Origin: Candidatus Rifleibacteriota bacterium
GTDB taxonomy: Bacteria > Vulcanimicrobiota > Xenobia > Xenobiales > Xenobiaceae
Assembly (NCBI GenBank): GCA_900772775.1
Contig: CAAGRW010000131.1
Location: forward strand, 1 to 5,843
Reading direction: 5' to 3'
DNA: 5,843 nt
Below, piece by piece: positions 1 through 5,843 of the stretch. Position numbers and translations under genes: made by a program. Each line of letters begins with the position of its first letter. Within the stretch, counting starts at the first letter, position 1. The notes beneath the pieces were generated by a model. That model worked only from the letters and a program-made list of their open reading frames with translations, made no database searches and was not told the DNA's origin.

Positions 1-407
1 ACGATGATATAAGCTCTAAACTTTTATATGAAATGTTAACTAAGTTGGGACGAGGCTCCGTACAGCAGAGCCATGAATATAAGCAATTGCTTGAAAATAA
101 AGCTCTGCGTAGTGAAGCTTGGCGGCAACTTAGAAAACAAGGAGTTAGCCACTTGGTTTTGCATGAGCGTGGTTGCAATTGGGCAGAATTGCAAAAAGGA
201 AATGTGAGTGGAGCAACTTATGCTCAGGACTATTTAGCGTTGCGAGCGCTGTGCGGCGCTCCAATTTTAGAAGATTATGAGCCTGTGTCTAGGGGACGTT
301 GGGGATGGCCTCTACAAGATACGCGCCCAATAGCTTGGTATAGAATAGCTATTTTTAGGATTCCGCAAGAAGAGATAGACAGTAGAAAGAGCGCTCGCAT
401 ATCATGA
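1..407 (+). CDS. C-terminal fragment of an uncharacterised protein, possibly a membrane glycosyltransferase tail (5' end outside window)
   Basis: The reading frame is open from the left edge (first whole codon at base 3) to the TGA at 405-407. The first ATG, at 33, has no ribosome binding site before it and ten open codons precede it, so I read this as the end of a longer gene. The visible ~135 residues are soluble with no membrane helix. They contain a charged helical stretch (about residues 15-45 of the fragment), a beta-like segment VSHLVLHERG, and a tail ending in WYRIAIFRIP. A segment of the type 'LRKQGVSHLVLHE' followed by a closing 'YRI'-like strand resembles the extracytoplasmic C-terminal domain of GT-C (ArnT/PMT-like) glycosyltransferases. 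That is a weak, pattern-level resemblance; the membrane part that would prove it lies upstream. The stop overlaps the next start (ATGA), which suggests translational coupling. I am sure the frame is coding and unsure of the function. Confidence 0.75.
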   Translation, partial: DDISSKLLYEMLTKLGRGSVQQSHEYKQLLENKALRSEAWRQLRKQGVSHLVLHERGCNWAELQKGNVSGATYAQDYLALRALCGAPILEDYEPVSRGRWGWPLQDTRPIAWYRIAIFRIPQEEIDSRKSARIS

Positions 408-1858
408 AGGTAAAGTATCAAGCTAAAGATTGCCATACAAACCAAAACAGTATCAATGCAGTGCCTACTGTAGCTGGACTTATGCGCAGTGCCTTTGTTT
501 GGCAATTTATTGCTTGTCTGTTGGCAGTTTCCTTAGTTGCTGTATCTTTTGTATTGTGGATTTTTGTGAGCCGCAGCCATTCACCTTTGGCAATAGTTTC
601 TGCTCTGCCAAACGATAAAGAAACGCCGTCTGAGCAAAGTAAACAAGCTTGCCATCTTACCTTGTTAGAGCTATTAGAGGGAATGTATTCTCTCGGTGGC
701 GATCCTAAGTTGCTTTTTGAGTCTGAGCAAGCGGTGAAAATTACTGCCGTACTTCCTTTAGCTCGTCAATTCGTTGAAGAAGGGCGAGCTGACAAAAAGG
801 AACAGCTGGAGGTTGGTAAGTCGGTAGCTGGAGAAAATATGGCTGAATATTTGAAAAATTACCTTTGGTCTCTTCTGCGTCCCTGCCAGCGCGACGAAAT
901 TTACAATTTGTATAAGAAAAAACGTTTAACAGCTTCAGCGAGAGAAACTTTGCGCTTTTTGCCGGAGTTTTATACTATGCTTTGTCAAGACGGTGGGCTC
1001 AGAGATGACTTTAGCGATTACGGATTGTCTCCTATGCGGGAAAGATTTGGGCGCTTGCGTATGTTACATTGGCTGGTGGGAGTAATACTTCTGGAAACGG
1101 ATCCAGAATACGCTATAAATGAAAAACAAGCCGTATTGTTAAAGGCTATGGAGCAGCCTTTGAAAGCTACTTTAGCTGTAGATTTTGGCAAAGTTCGTTC
1201 GGCCTATTTTCCTGTGTTGGAATCTCAGGTAAGATCTGTACTCACAGAAAAGCAACAGCAACGCTTACTGGAACTGTTATGGCAATATTCGGTCATGTCG
1301 TTGAAATTAGACAGTTATGGAGTTTTACGCAGTTTTCACGCCATGCTGGCTTGTAAAACAAGCTTGGCAGGATTCGATTTAAATATCGAAGACTTGTTGC
1401 GTACTCCTGGTGAGGAGGATAGGGAGCTATCAGTAGCTACCTCCTTACCTAATACGGCTTCCGCCGATTATACGAAGGGAGATAGTCGGGAAGATGGAGC
1501 CGTCTCGGATATTCAATTGCGCCAAGCAATTTGCGGTATTATTTACATTTTGGAGGCCAATCCAAAACTCAGACTTAGTGAAGATAAAATTCGTCGCTTG
1601 TCTGGGCTTCAAGGTGAAATAAATGCTTGCTTGGATAGCGTAAGGCGCAGAGTTGTTTATGAAAAATATCCTCAAGTGCAGGCAGAAGTTATCAATTTAC
1701 TGAATCAGGAGCAAATTCGAGCTATAGCTGCCGACTTGGCCGATCCTGAACAAAGTCTTACCGAGCAATACGGAGAAGAGGTAGCTATGCAAGAATTGGA
1801 TAAGTTCTTGCGTCAGCGAGTAAATGCCACTAAGCGTGAATCCGAACAGAAGAGATAA
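404..1858 (+). CDS. Membrane-anchored helical protein with three copies of a LTxxQ-like module (484 aa, unknown function)
   Basis: I do not recognise a named family. A short N-terminal region with lysines and Arg28 precedes one hydrophobic helix at about residues 31-55, with no obvious cleavage site. A signal anchor, N-terminus inside and the large C-terminal part outside the cytoplasm, is the likely topology. The rest is predicted mostly helical. I see three divergent copies of one module, starting at about residues 91, 224 and 376. Each begins with a Gly in a hydrophobic helix (G93, G226, G378), followed by an acidic/Pro turn (GGDPKL, ETDPEY, EANPKL). A first 'h-x-x-x-Q/K' motif follows (F105-Q109, I238-Q242, L391-K395), then a second 'L-x-x-x-Q' motif (L158-Q162, L280-Q284, L433-Q437). 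Residues about 334-368 form a polar, probably disordered linker before copy three. The ATG at 404 overlaps the previous stop by four bases; an internal ATG at 482 (Met27) would still keep the anchor. The next gene, which carries the same module, starts five bases after the stop. Confidence 0.9.
   Translation: MKVKYQAKDCHTNQNSINAVPTVAGLMRSAFVWQFIACLLAVSLVAVSFVLWIFVSRSHSPLAIVSALPNDKETPSEQSKQACHLTLLELLEGMYSLGGDPKLLFESEQAVKITAVLPLARQFVEEGRADKKEQLEVGKSVAGENMAEYLKNYLWSLLRPCQRDEIYNLYKKKRLTASARETLRFLPEFYTMLCQDGGLRDDFSDYGLSPMRERFGRLRMLHWLVGVILLETDPEYAINEKQAVLLKAMEQPLKATLAVDFGKVRSAYFPVLESQVRSVLTEKQQQRLLELLWQYSVMSLKLDSYGVLRSFHAMLACKTSLAGFDLNIEDLLRTPGEEDRELSVATSLPNTASADYTKGDSREDGAVSDIQLRQAICGIIYILEANPKLRLSEDKIRRLSGLQGEINACLDSVRRRVVYEKYPQVQAEVINLLNQEQIRAIAADLADPEQSLTEQYGEEVAMQELDKFLRQRVNATKRESEQKR
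1848..1855 (+). promoter_or_regulatory. Ribosome binding site for the gene at 1864
   Basis: The purine tract AGAAGAGA lies 8 bases before the ATG at 1864, at a normal Shine-Dalgarno distance, and sits inside the last codons of the preceding gene. It supports the chosen start and shows that no separate leader exists between the two genes. Confidence 0.5.
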
Positions 1859-1863
1859 TATTC

Positions 1864-2967
1864 ATGGAAAACGATAACGACAAACAAGCTTCGAAGGATA
1901 CTGAGCCAAAAACTAATTGCACCGGTGAATCGAGCTCTACGGAGGAAAATACGGAAGAAGCAGGGCGTTCCGGTACTTTTTGGACGCCTGCCAATATCGG
2001 AGGCTTGGCTTTTGTCGTTTTGCTGATTGCTTTCAATTTGGTAATTTACAGTGGCGCTTTAGATAATTTAGGCAAAGGGGAAAGCTCTTCTGGCCCCGGA
2101 TTGCAGCAAAGTAATCATCCGAGTGTCCCTGAGCCTATGACGGTTATTCCTGAGCCGCCTCCTCCAGGTCAGGTTCAATCAAGCTCTATGGATTTTCATG
2201 ATGCTCAACCTCAAGCTCAGGGGCAGTTTCCTTATCGTGAAGAAGGGCGGGGTATACCGGAACGCAGACCCAATCCGCCCCCGCCTCCTAAAATAAAAGC
2301 ACCGGTTGCTGCTGCTCCCAAACAAGTATATGGTACTCAGCTAGTCTCAGGCTTTATCTATTTCAGCCGCTGTCAAGATCAAAAATTACGTCTAACTGAG
2401 GAACAGCTTGCAAAAGGACAAAAAATTCTTAGTGAGTTAGTGCAGAGTTTTCCTAAAATAAATAGTTTACTTACCGAGTGTGTAGCATGTTTTACTCCCG
2501 AACAAATTGAGTGGGCTAGAGCACATCGCGGTGAACCGAATTTGGCCGGTTATAAAGTAAAAGATAAGGCCGGCTATCAACCGGTAGTTTCCTGTGCCCT
2601 AGAAATTTTGCAAAAAAAAGCCAAAGCTCAAGGAAAATTTAAGCCTTATGTTCATAAAGCTATAGATTTTCAAGTTCAAGATGTGGCAAATATGATTGTC
2701 AAACTTGAGTCTATGTCTGATTTGGACGTTACTCCAAGCCAAGCTGCAGCTATTTTGCCTATTTTGAGCGAATTGGCCAATTTTGATAAAAAGCGTGAAA
2801 ATAAGCTCCGCCAGGACTTAGGCAATGTACTTAGTCGATCCCAAATGGAATGGTTGGGAGAAAATATGGATACGGTTCGTTTAGATTATCATAACATTCT
2901 GATCCTTTACGCTTTGGAAGTTATGAATTCTGGACGAACAGCTGGTAATGAGAAGAGAGGATATTAG
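1864..2967 (+). CDS. Membrane-anchored protein with proline-rich linker and two LTxxQ-like modules (367 aa, unknown function)
   Basis: I do not recognise a named family. Residues 1-40 are hydrophilic and acidic, with many Ser/Thr/Glu, and are probably cytoplasmic. One hydrophobic helix spans about residues 45-64 (GGLAFVVLLIAFNLVIYSG). Residues about 72-156 are low-complexity, rich in Pro, Gln and Ser, with two proline clusters at 98-101 and 138-142. This TonB-like layout (anchor, extended Pro linker, folded C-terminal domain) could hold the domain away from the membrane. The C-terminal part has two copies of the helical module also found in the upstream protein. Copy one runs about 160-251, with motifs L177-TEE-Q181 and F210-TPE-Q214. 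Copy two runs about 273-357, with V289-TPS-Q293 and L323-SRS-Q327. Both second motifs are followed by Glu-Trp (QIEW, QMEW), and each copy closes with a similar helix (ALEILQ, ALEVMN). Cys206 and Cys209 form a CxxC inside copy one. A tight operon position suggests it works with the upstream protein. Confidence 0.92.
   Translation: MENDNDKQASKDTEPKTNCTGESSSTEENTEEAGRSGTFWTPANIGGLAFVVLLIAFNLVIYSGALDNLGKGESSSGPGLQQSNHPSVPEPMTVIPEPPPPGQVQSSSMDFHDAQPQAQGQFPYREEGRGIPERRPNPPPPPKIKAPVAAAPKQVYGTQLVSGFIYFSRCQDQKLRLTEEQLAKGQKILSELVQSFPKINSLLTECVACFTPEQIEWARAHRGEPNLAGYKVKDKAGYQPVVSCALEILQKKAKAQGKFKPYVHKAIDFQVQDVANMIVKLESMSDLDVTPSQAAAILPILSELANFDKKRENKLRQDLGNVLSRSQMEWLGENMDTVRLDYHNILILYALEVMNSGRTAGNEKRGY
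2951..2960 (+). promoter_or_regulatory. Likely ribosome binding site for the gene at 2974
   Basis: AGAAGAGAGG is a good anti-16S match but ends 13 bases before the ATG at 2974, which is longer than usual. There is no alternative in-frame start between it and the ATG, because a TAG in that frame lies at 2965-2967. The start at 2974 therefore stands, probably with reduced efficiency. Confidence 0.45.
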
Positions 2968-2973
2968 TTATTT

Positions 2974-3504
2974 ATGTATAGCAATTCAGAAGAAAAATTC
3001 AATTCAGAAGAGCAGTTGATTCCTGCTTCTGTTCCCGAGCTTGAACCTGGTAGCGAAGAAATCGCTATTACTAAGGTTGTACATGATAAGTTGAAAGAAC
3101 AAAATTGTCTTCTGCCTGGTGAACGCGAAAGTGTAGCTTATCGCTTAGCTGAAATTATGGTCAGCGCCAAGAATTTATATGTAGAAGTTTTGCCTCGTTT
3201 GGTTAATTGTGATTTGACTCATCATGTAGATGAAGAGGAAGAAGCTGAAGAAACACACGTACATCATCATGATTGTTCTTGTGAGTGCGATCATGATTGC
3301 GATGAAGATGAAGAAGACGGTAAGCCTTCTATAGAAGAAACTCCCATCTTTAATGAGTTGGCTGGAGCACGTATGGCTTTTATCCATTTGCGTGATTTAA
3401 TTGCCGATTTTGATGATGCTTTTATGGTAGCTATGGCTTCTCAGCGTGAAGCTGATGGCAACAAAGACAAGTTGGAAGAAACCGATTTTGAATACGAAGA
3501 ATAG
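2974..3504 (+). CDS. Small acidic protein with a His/Cys/Asp-rich putative metal-binding segment (176 aa, unknown function)
   Basis: I do not recognise the family. The protein has no signal peptide or membrane helix, so it is probably cytoplasmic, and it is strongly acidic from end to end. It reads as two helical parts: about residues 50-80 (ESVAYRLAEIMVSAKN and onward) and about 124-157 (around ELAGARMAFIHLRDLI). Between them lies an insert of about residues 83-115, extremely rich in Asp, Glu, His and Cys. This insert includes H95, H97-H99, C101, C103, C105, H107 and C109. Clusters of this kind bind transition metals in nickel or zinc handling proteins such as HypB and SlyD tails; here that is inference only, since the surrounding fold does not look like either. 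An alternative is a simple disordered acidic loop between two halves of a helical bundle. The gene begins 6 bases after the preceding stop, and its 3' end overlaps the recQ reading frame, so it belongs to the same transcription unit. Confidence 0.9.
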   Translation: MYSNSEEKFNSEEQLIPASVPELEPGSEEIAITKVVHDKLKEQNCLLPGERESVAYRLAEIMVSAKNLYVEVLPRLVNCDLTHHVDEEEEAEETHVHHHDCSCECDHDCDEDEEDGKPSIEETPIFNELAGARMAFIHLRDLIADFDDAFMVAMASQREADGNKDKLEETDFEYEE

Positions 3505-5578
3505 GCTAAAATCCGATTCCGATCAGAACGGTGGCTTGATTCAAGAGTGGAACTCTTGGAAGGGCACTTACGCTGAAGACGACTTCTTTTACACGGATCC
3601 TGCTGAGGAAGAGCAATCTTGGCAAGCAGTTGACTCTTGTCATACTGCCAACGAGGTGGTTTCTCTTTCAGATCCGTGTGAAAGTATGTCTGACGCTGAG
3701 CTGGAACAAAAGGCTCAGCAAATTTTATCGCAAGTTTTCGGCTATCACTCTTTTCGCGGCCCGCAGCGAGATATTATTTTACATTTAGCTCGTGGCGGTA
3801 GTGCGATAGTGCTTATGCCCACCGGTGGCGGCAAGTCTTTATGCTACCAAATTCCGGCTTTAATGCGTTCCGGTGTCGCCTTGGTGGTTTCACCTCTCAT
3901 TGCTCTTATGCAAGATCAGGTTGATGCTCTAGTGGGCAACGGCGTGCGGGCCGCTTTTTTAAATTCTTCTCTCACAGCTCAGGAAGCTCGCCGTATTTGT
4001 GCCAAAATTTACTCCGGACAATTGGACTTGCTTTATGTTTCGCCAGAACGAGCCATTATGGACGGATTTTTAGAGATGTTAGGTTCGTCTCGTTTGGCAC
4101 TTATTGCCATAGATGAAGCTCATTGTGTATCGCAATGGGGACATGATTTTCGCCCTGAATATGTTCAGCTGGCTAAATTGCGCGAACACTTTCCTGGAGT
4201 TCCTTGGATAGCTCTTACTGCTACTGCCGACGAGGCTACTCGCGGCGATATAATCAACCATTTGGGGTTACAAGAAGCCCAACGTTTTATCACCAGCTTC
4301 GATCGTCCTAATATTTATTACAGCATTTGCGCTCAAGCTTCGGGAATGGCCGAAACTCGGCGCCGTTTTTTGGCCTTTTTACAAAATAAGCATCGGGGAG
4401 ATTCCGGTATAATTTACTGCTTGACGCGCAAAGATGTCGAAAAAACGGCGCAATGGTTGTGCGATTTGGGCTATGATGCTTTGCCCTATCATGCTGGTAT
4501 GAGCAATGAAGAGAGAGCGGCCAACCAGACACGTTTTGTTCAAGAAGAAGCGATCATTATGGTGGCTACGGTGGCTTTTGGTATGGGCATAGATAAGCCC
4601 AATGTGCGTTTCGTGGCTCATTTCTGTCTTCCCAGCAGTGTTGAAGCCTACTATCAGGAAACTGGTCGAGCTGGCAGAGACGGATTGCCTTCTTCAGCTT
4701 GGCTCTCCTACAATATGTCCGATATTGTCATGCGCCAAAGCTTTATTGAAAATTCATCAGCTGATGATTTGCATAAAAATATTGAAAAACGCAAATTACG
4801 GGCGCTTTTAGGCTTTTGTGAAACGGTTTCTTGTCGGCGTCGCGCTCTTTTAGAATATTTTGGTGAGGAAGCGAAAGACCATTGTGGATATTGCGATAAT
4901 TGCACTCATCCTCCTCATTCAGTAGACGGATTGGTTTATGCTCAAAAGGCCCTTTCTTGTGTTTATAGAACCGGCCAGCTTTATGGAGCTGCCTATTTGA
5001 TCGACGTCTTGCGCGGCGCCAAAACTGAACGCTTGCTAGCTCAAGGACATGACAAGTTGAGTACCTATTCCATAGGCAAAGAGCTGAGCGTTAAGCAATG
5101 GACTTCCGTTTTTCGTCAGCTTATGGCAGCTGGATATTTAAAAGTTGATTTAGCCGGTTACGGCAGCATAAAACTTACCAAACGCAGTCGTGATGTGTTG
5201 GAAGGTAAAATAAAGTTGCCTTTGCGTATAGATGAGGAGATAAAAGCTTCCAGTCTTAAGAAAGAAGCCAAGCTAGCTAAACGTCCTGTATTAAACACTC
5301 TGACCGAACGTTGTGATGGCCAGCAGGAGGCACGTTCTGTAAGCGAACTTTTTGAAGTTTTGCGTCGCAAACGTATGGAATTGGCGCGCAGAGAAGGTAT
5401 CGCTCCTTATTTAGTCTTGCATGATGCTTCTTTGTTGGCCATGGCTCAACAGAGACCGCGTACTTTGGAAGAATTATCGAAAATCTCTGGCTTTGGTGTA
5501 GTCAAATTACAAAAATATGGCCCTTCGATGCTCTCTGTAATTGCTGAATTTTTAGCAGAAGAACGTTCAGCATCTTGA
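3455..5578 (+). CDS. recQ: ATP-dependent DNA helicase RecQ with an acidic N-terminal extension
   Basis: RecQ is a 3'-5' superfamily 2 DNA helicase that acts in recombination and replication-fork repair in the cytoplasm. Numbering is from the ATG at 3455 (707 aa). All core motifs are visible: motif 0 near 95-108 (FGYHSFRGPQ), Walker A MPTGGGKS with Lys127, motif Ia near 144-156, DEAH box 220-223 with the RecQ aromatic loop (CVSQWGHDFRPEY), and LTATA at 254-258. Motif IV lies near 318-332, motif V is AFGMGIDKP, and motif VI is QETGRAGRDG. Four zinc cysteines follow at 460, 477, 480 and 483, with the same spacing as E. coli RecQ. A winged-helix region (about 495-584) and a C-terminal HRDC domain (about 631-704) complete the protein. 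The helicase core starts roughly 75 residues later than in E. coli RecQ. That extra region is acidic and Trp-rich. Possible starts are GTG 3446, ATG 3455, TTG 3536, GTG 3656 and ATG 3686; none has a good ribosome binding site, so the N-terminus is uncertain. Function is near certain. Confidence 0.97.
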   Translation: MATKTSWKKPILNTKNRLKSDSDQNGGLIQEWNSWKGTYAEDDFFYTDPAEEEQSWQAVDSCHTANEVVSLSDPCESMSDAELEQKAQQILSQVFGYHSFRGPQRDIILHLARGGSAIVLMPTGGGKSLCYQIPALMRSGVALVVSPLIALMQDQVDALVGNGVRAAFLNSSLTAQEARRICAKIYSGQLDLLYVSPERAIMDGFLEMLGSSRLALIAIDEAHCVSQWGHDFRPEYVQLAKLREHFPGVPWIALTATADEATRGDIINHLGLQEAQRFITSFDRPNIYYSICAQASGMAETRRRFLAFLQNKHRGDSGIIYCLTRKDVEKTAQWLCDLGYDALPYHAGMSNEERAANQTRFVQEEAIIMVATVAFGMGIDKPNVRFVAHFCLPSSVEAYYQETGRAGRDGLPSSAWLSYNMSDIVMRQSFIENSSADDLHKNIEKRKLRALLGFCETVSCRRRALLEYFGEEAKDHCGYCDNCTHPPHSVDGLVYAQKALSCVYRTGQLYGAAYLIDVLRGAKTERLLAQGHDKLSTYSIGKELSVKQWTSVFRQLMAAGYLKVDLAGYGSIKLTKRSRDVLEGKIKLPLRIDEEIKASSLKKEAKLAKRPVLNTLTERCDGQQEARSVSELFEVLRRKRMELARREGIAPYLVLHDASLLAMAQQRPRTLEELSKISGFGVVKLQKYGPSMLSVIAEFLAEERSAS

Positions 5579-5657
5579 CGTTTATTTTTGCCAAATTAAG
5601 CCTAAATTGGGCTGTGCTGCGTTGTCTTTTTATGAAGGTTTGCTGTTGCAACTTTAC

Positions 5658-5676
5658 GAACTGTTCGGAACAGTTC
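5658..5676. repeat. 19-bp palindrome made of two tandem GAACnGTTC units, downstream of recQ
   Basis: The sequence GAACTGTTCGGAACAGTTC is a perfect inverted repeat (9-base arms around a central G). Each arm is itself palindromic around its middle base (GAAC-T-GTTC and GAAC-A-GTTC). The two units are therefore also direct repeats with a 10-base period, about one helical turn. This geometry suits a pair of dimeric regulator sites. It could instead fold as an 8-bp hairpin with a CGG loop, but the nearest T-run (5695-5702) is 18 bases away, so it is not a standard terminator. The symmetry is seen directly; a role is inferred. Confidence 0.5.
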
Positions 5677-5702
5677 AGGAAGTCCGACTGCTTATTTTTT
5701 TT

Positions 5703-5710
5703 GACCGGTC
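5703..5710. repeat. GACCGGTC 8-bp palindrome next to a T8 run
   Basis: GACCGGTC directly follows eight T residues (5695-5702). CCGAC at 5684-5688 can also pair with GTCGG at 5708-5712, which would enclose the T-run in the loop. No known site is recognised; the element may be chance or part of a regulatory region for a gene to the right. Confidence 0.25.
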
Positions 5711-5780
5711 GGCGCAGAAAATGCACTCTTAAACTTGGTGAAAGTAAATAAGAACGGTCACAAAAACGTTGAGCTTTGCT

Positions 5781-5817
5781 GCAGCGCCAATTTTTGGAGT
5801 GGATTTGCTGCTTTTTT
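5781..5817 (+). terminator. Weak candidate intrinsic terminator
   Basis: GCAGC at 5781-5785 can pair with GCTGC at 5807-5811, immediately followed by six T residues (5812-5817). A small nested hairpin CCAA-TTT-TTGG lies in the loop at 5787-5797. The outer stem is only 5 bp and the loop is long, so the structure is marginal. It is the only stem plus T-run in the tail that has the right order for a terminator of the recQ transcript. Confidence 0.25.
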
Positions 5818-5843
5818 GTAAAAAAAGGTAGGTAAAATTCGCA

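Noticed and set aside
33..407. A complete 124-residue gene starting at ATG 33.
   Set aside because: No ribosome binding site precedes it and the frame is open to the window edge, so a longer truncated gene is more likely.
3175..3387. A minus-strand frame of 70 codons opposite the acidic gene.
   Set aside because: It is a shadow of the GAA/GAT/CAT-rich coding strand; the resulting hydrophobic run is a by-product of reverse-complemented acidic codons.
5591..5610. CCAAATT/AAATTGG imperfect hairpin just after the recQ stop as a terminator.
   Set aside because: The stem is AT-rich with an internal mismatch and no T-run follows directly; the nearest short one is at 5627-5631.
5502..5726. A 74-codon minus-strand frame across the end of recQ and the tail.
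   Set aside because: It overlaps the conserved HRDC coding end of recQ on the opposite strand and shows no recognisable domain or start signal.
5632..5751. A 39-codon + strand frame with six cysteines (starts MKVCCCNFTNCSEQF).
   Set aside because: It has no ribosome binding site (T-rich sequence precedes the ATG), it runs through the palindrome and the T8 run, and its composition looks like translated non-coding DNA.
5833..5838. TAAAAT as a -10 promoter element for a gene to the right.
   Set aside because: No acceptable -35 hexamer lies 16-18 bases upstream; the nearest TTGCTG is 22 bases away. AT-rich DNA gives such hexamers by chance.

Overview
The window is a dense block of five co-directional (+ strand) bacterial protein-coding genes, followed by 265 bases with no convincing gene. 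By eye the DNA is moderately AT-rich. ATG starts and A/G-rich, Shine-Dalgarno-like stretches before the third and fourth genes fit ordinary bacterial translation (code 11). Two proteins have a single N-terminal membrane anchor followed by a large soluble domain, one of them through a proline-rich linker. I cannot assign a phylum: only recQ is a clearly recognised family, and the other four genes look lineage-restricted or uncharacterised.

Layout. The window opens inside a gene whose last ~135 codons are present (1-407). They resemble the soluble C-terminal tail of a membrane glycosyltransferase, but weakly. Its stop overlaps the start of a 484-residue anchored helical protein (404-1858). Five bases later comes a 367-residue anchored protein with a proline-rich linker (1864-2967). 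Six bases on is a 176-residue very acidic soluble protein with a His/Cys/Asp cluster (2974-3504). Overlapping its end is a full-length RecQ helicase with an acidic N-terminal extension (about 3455-5578). Overlaps and gaps of only a few bases suggest one transcription unit. The tail (5579-5843) holds a near-perfect tandem palindrome, a second 8-bp palindrome and a weak hairpin with a T-run.

How the genes may relate. The most notable observation is that the two anchored proteins appear to share a divergent helical module, three copies in the first and two in the second. Each copy has two 'hydrophobic-x-x-x-Gln' motifs (LTEEQ, FTPEQ, LTEKQ, LNQEQ and similar) 33-53 residues apart. This suggests that the two genes arose by duplication and may act together on the outer face of the membrane. 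The acidic protein could bind metal. RecQ is a cytoplasmic DNA-repair helicase, and its presence here may reflect only shared transcription. No joint function can be shown from the sequence alone.
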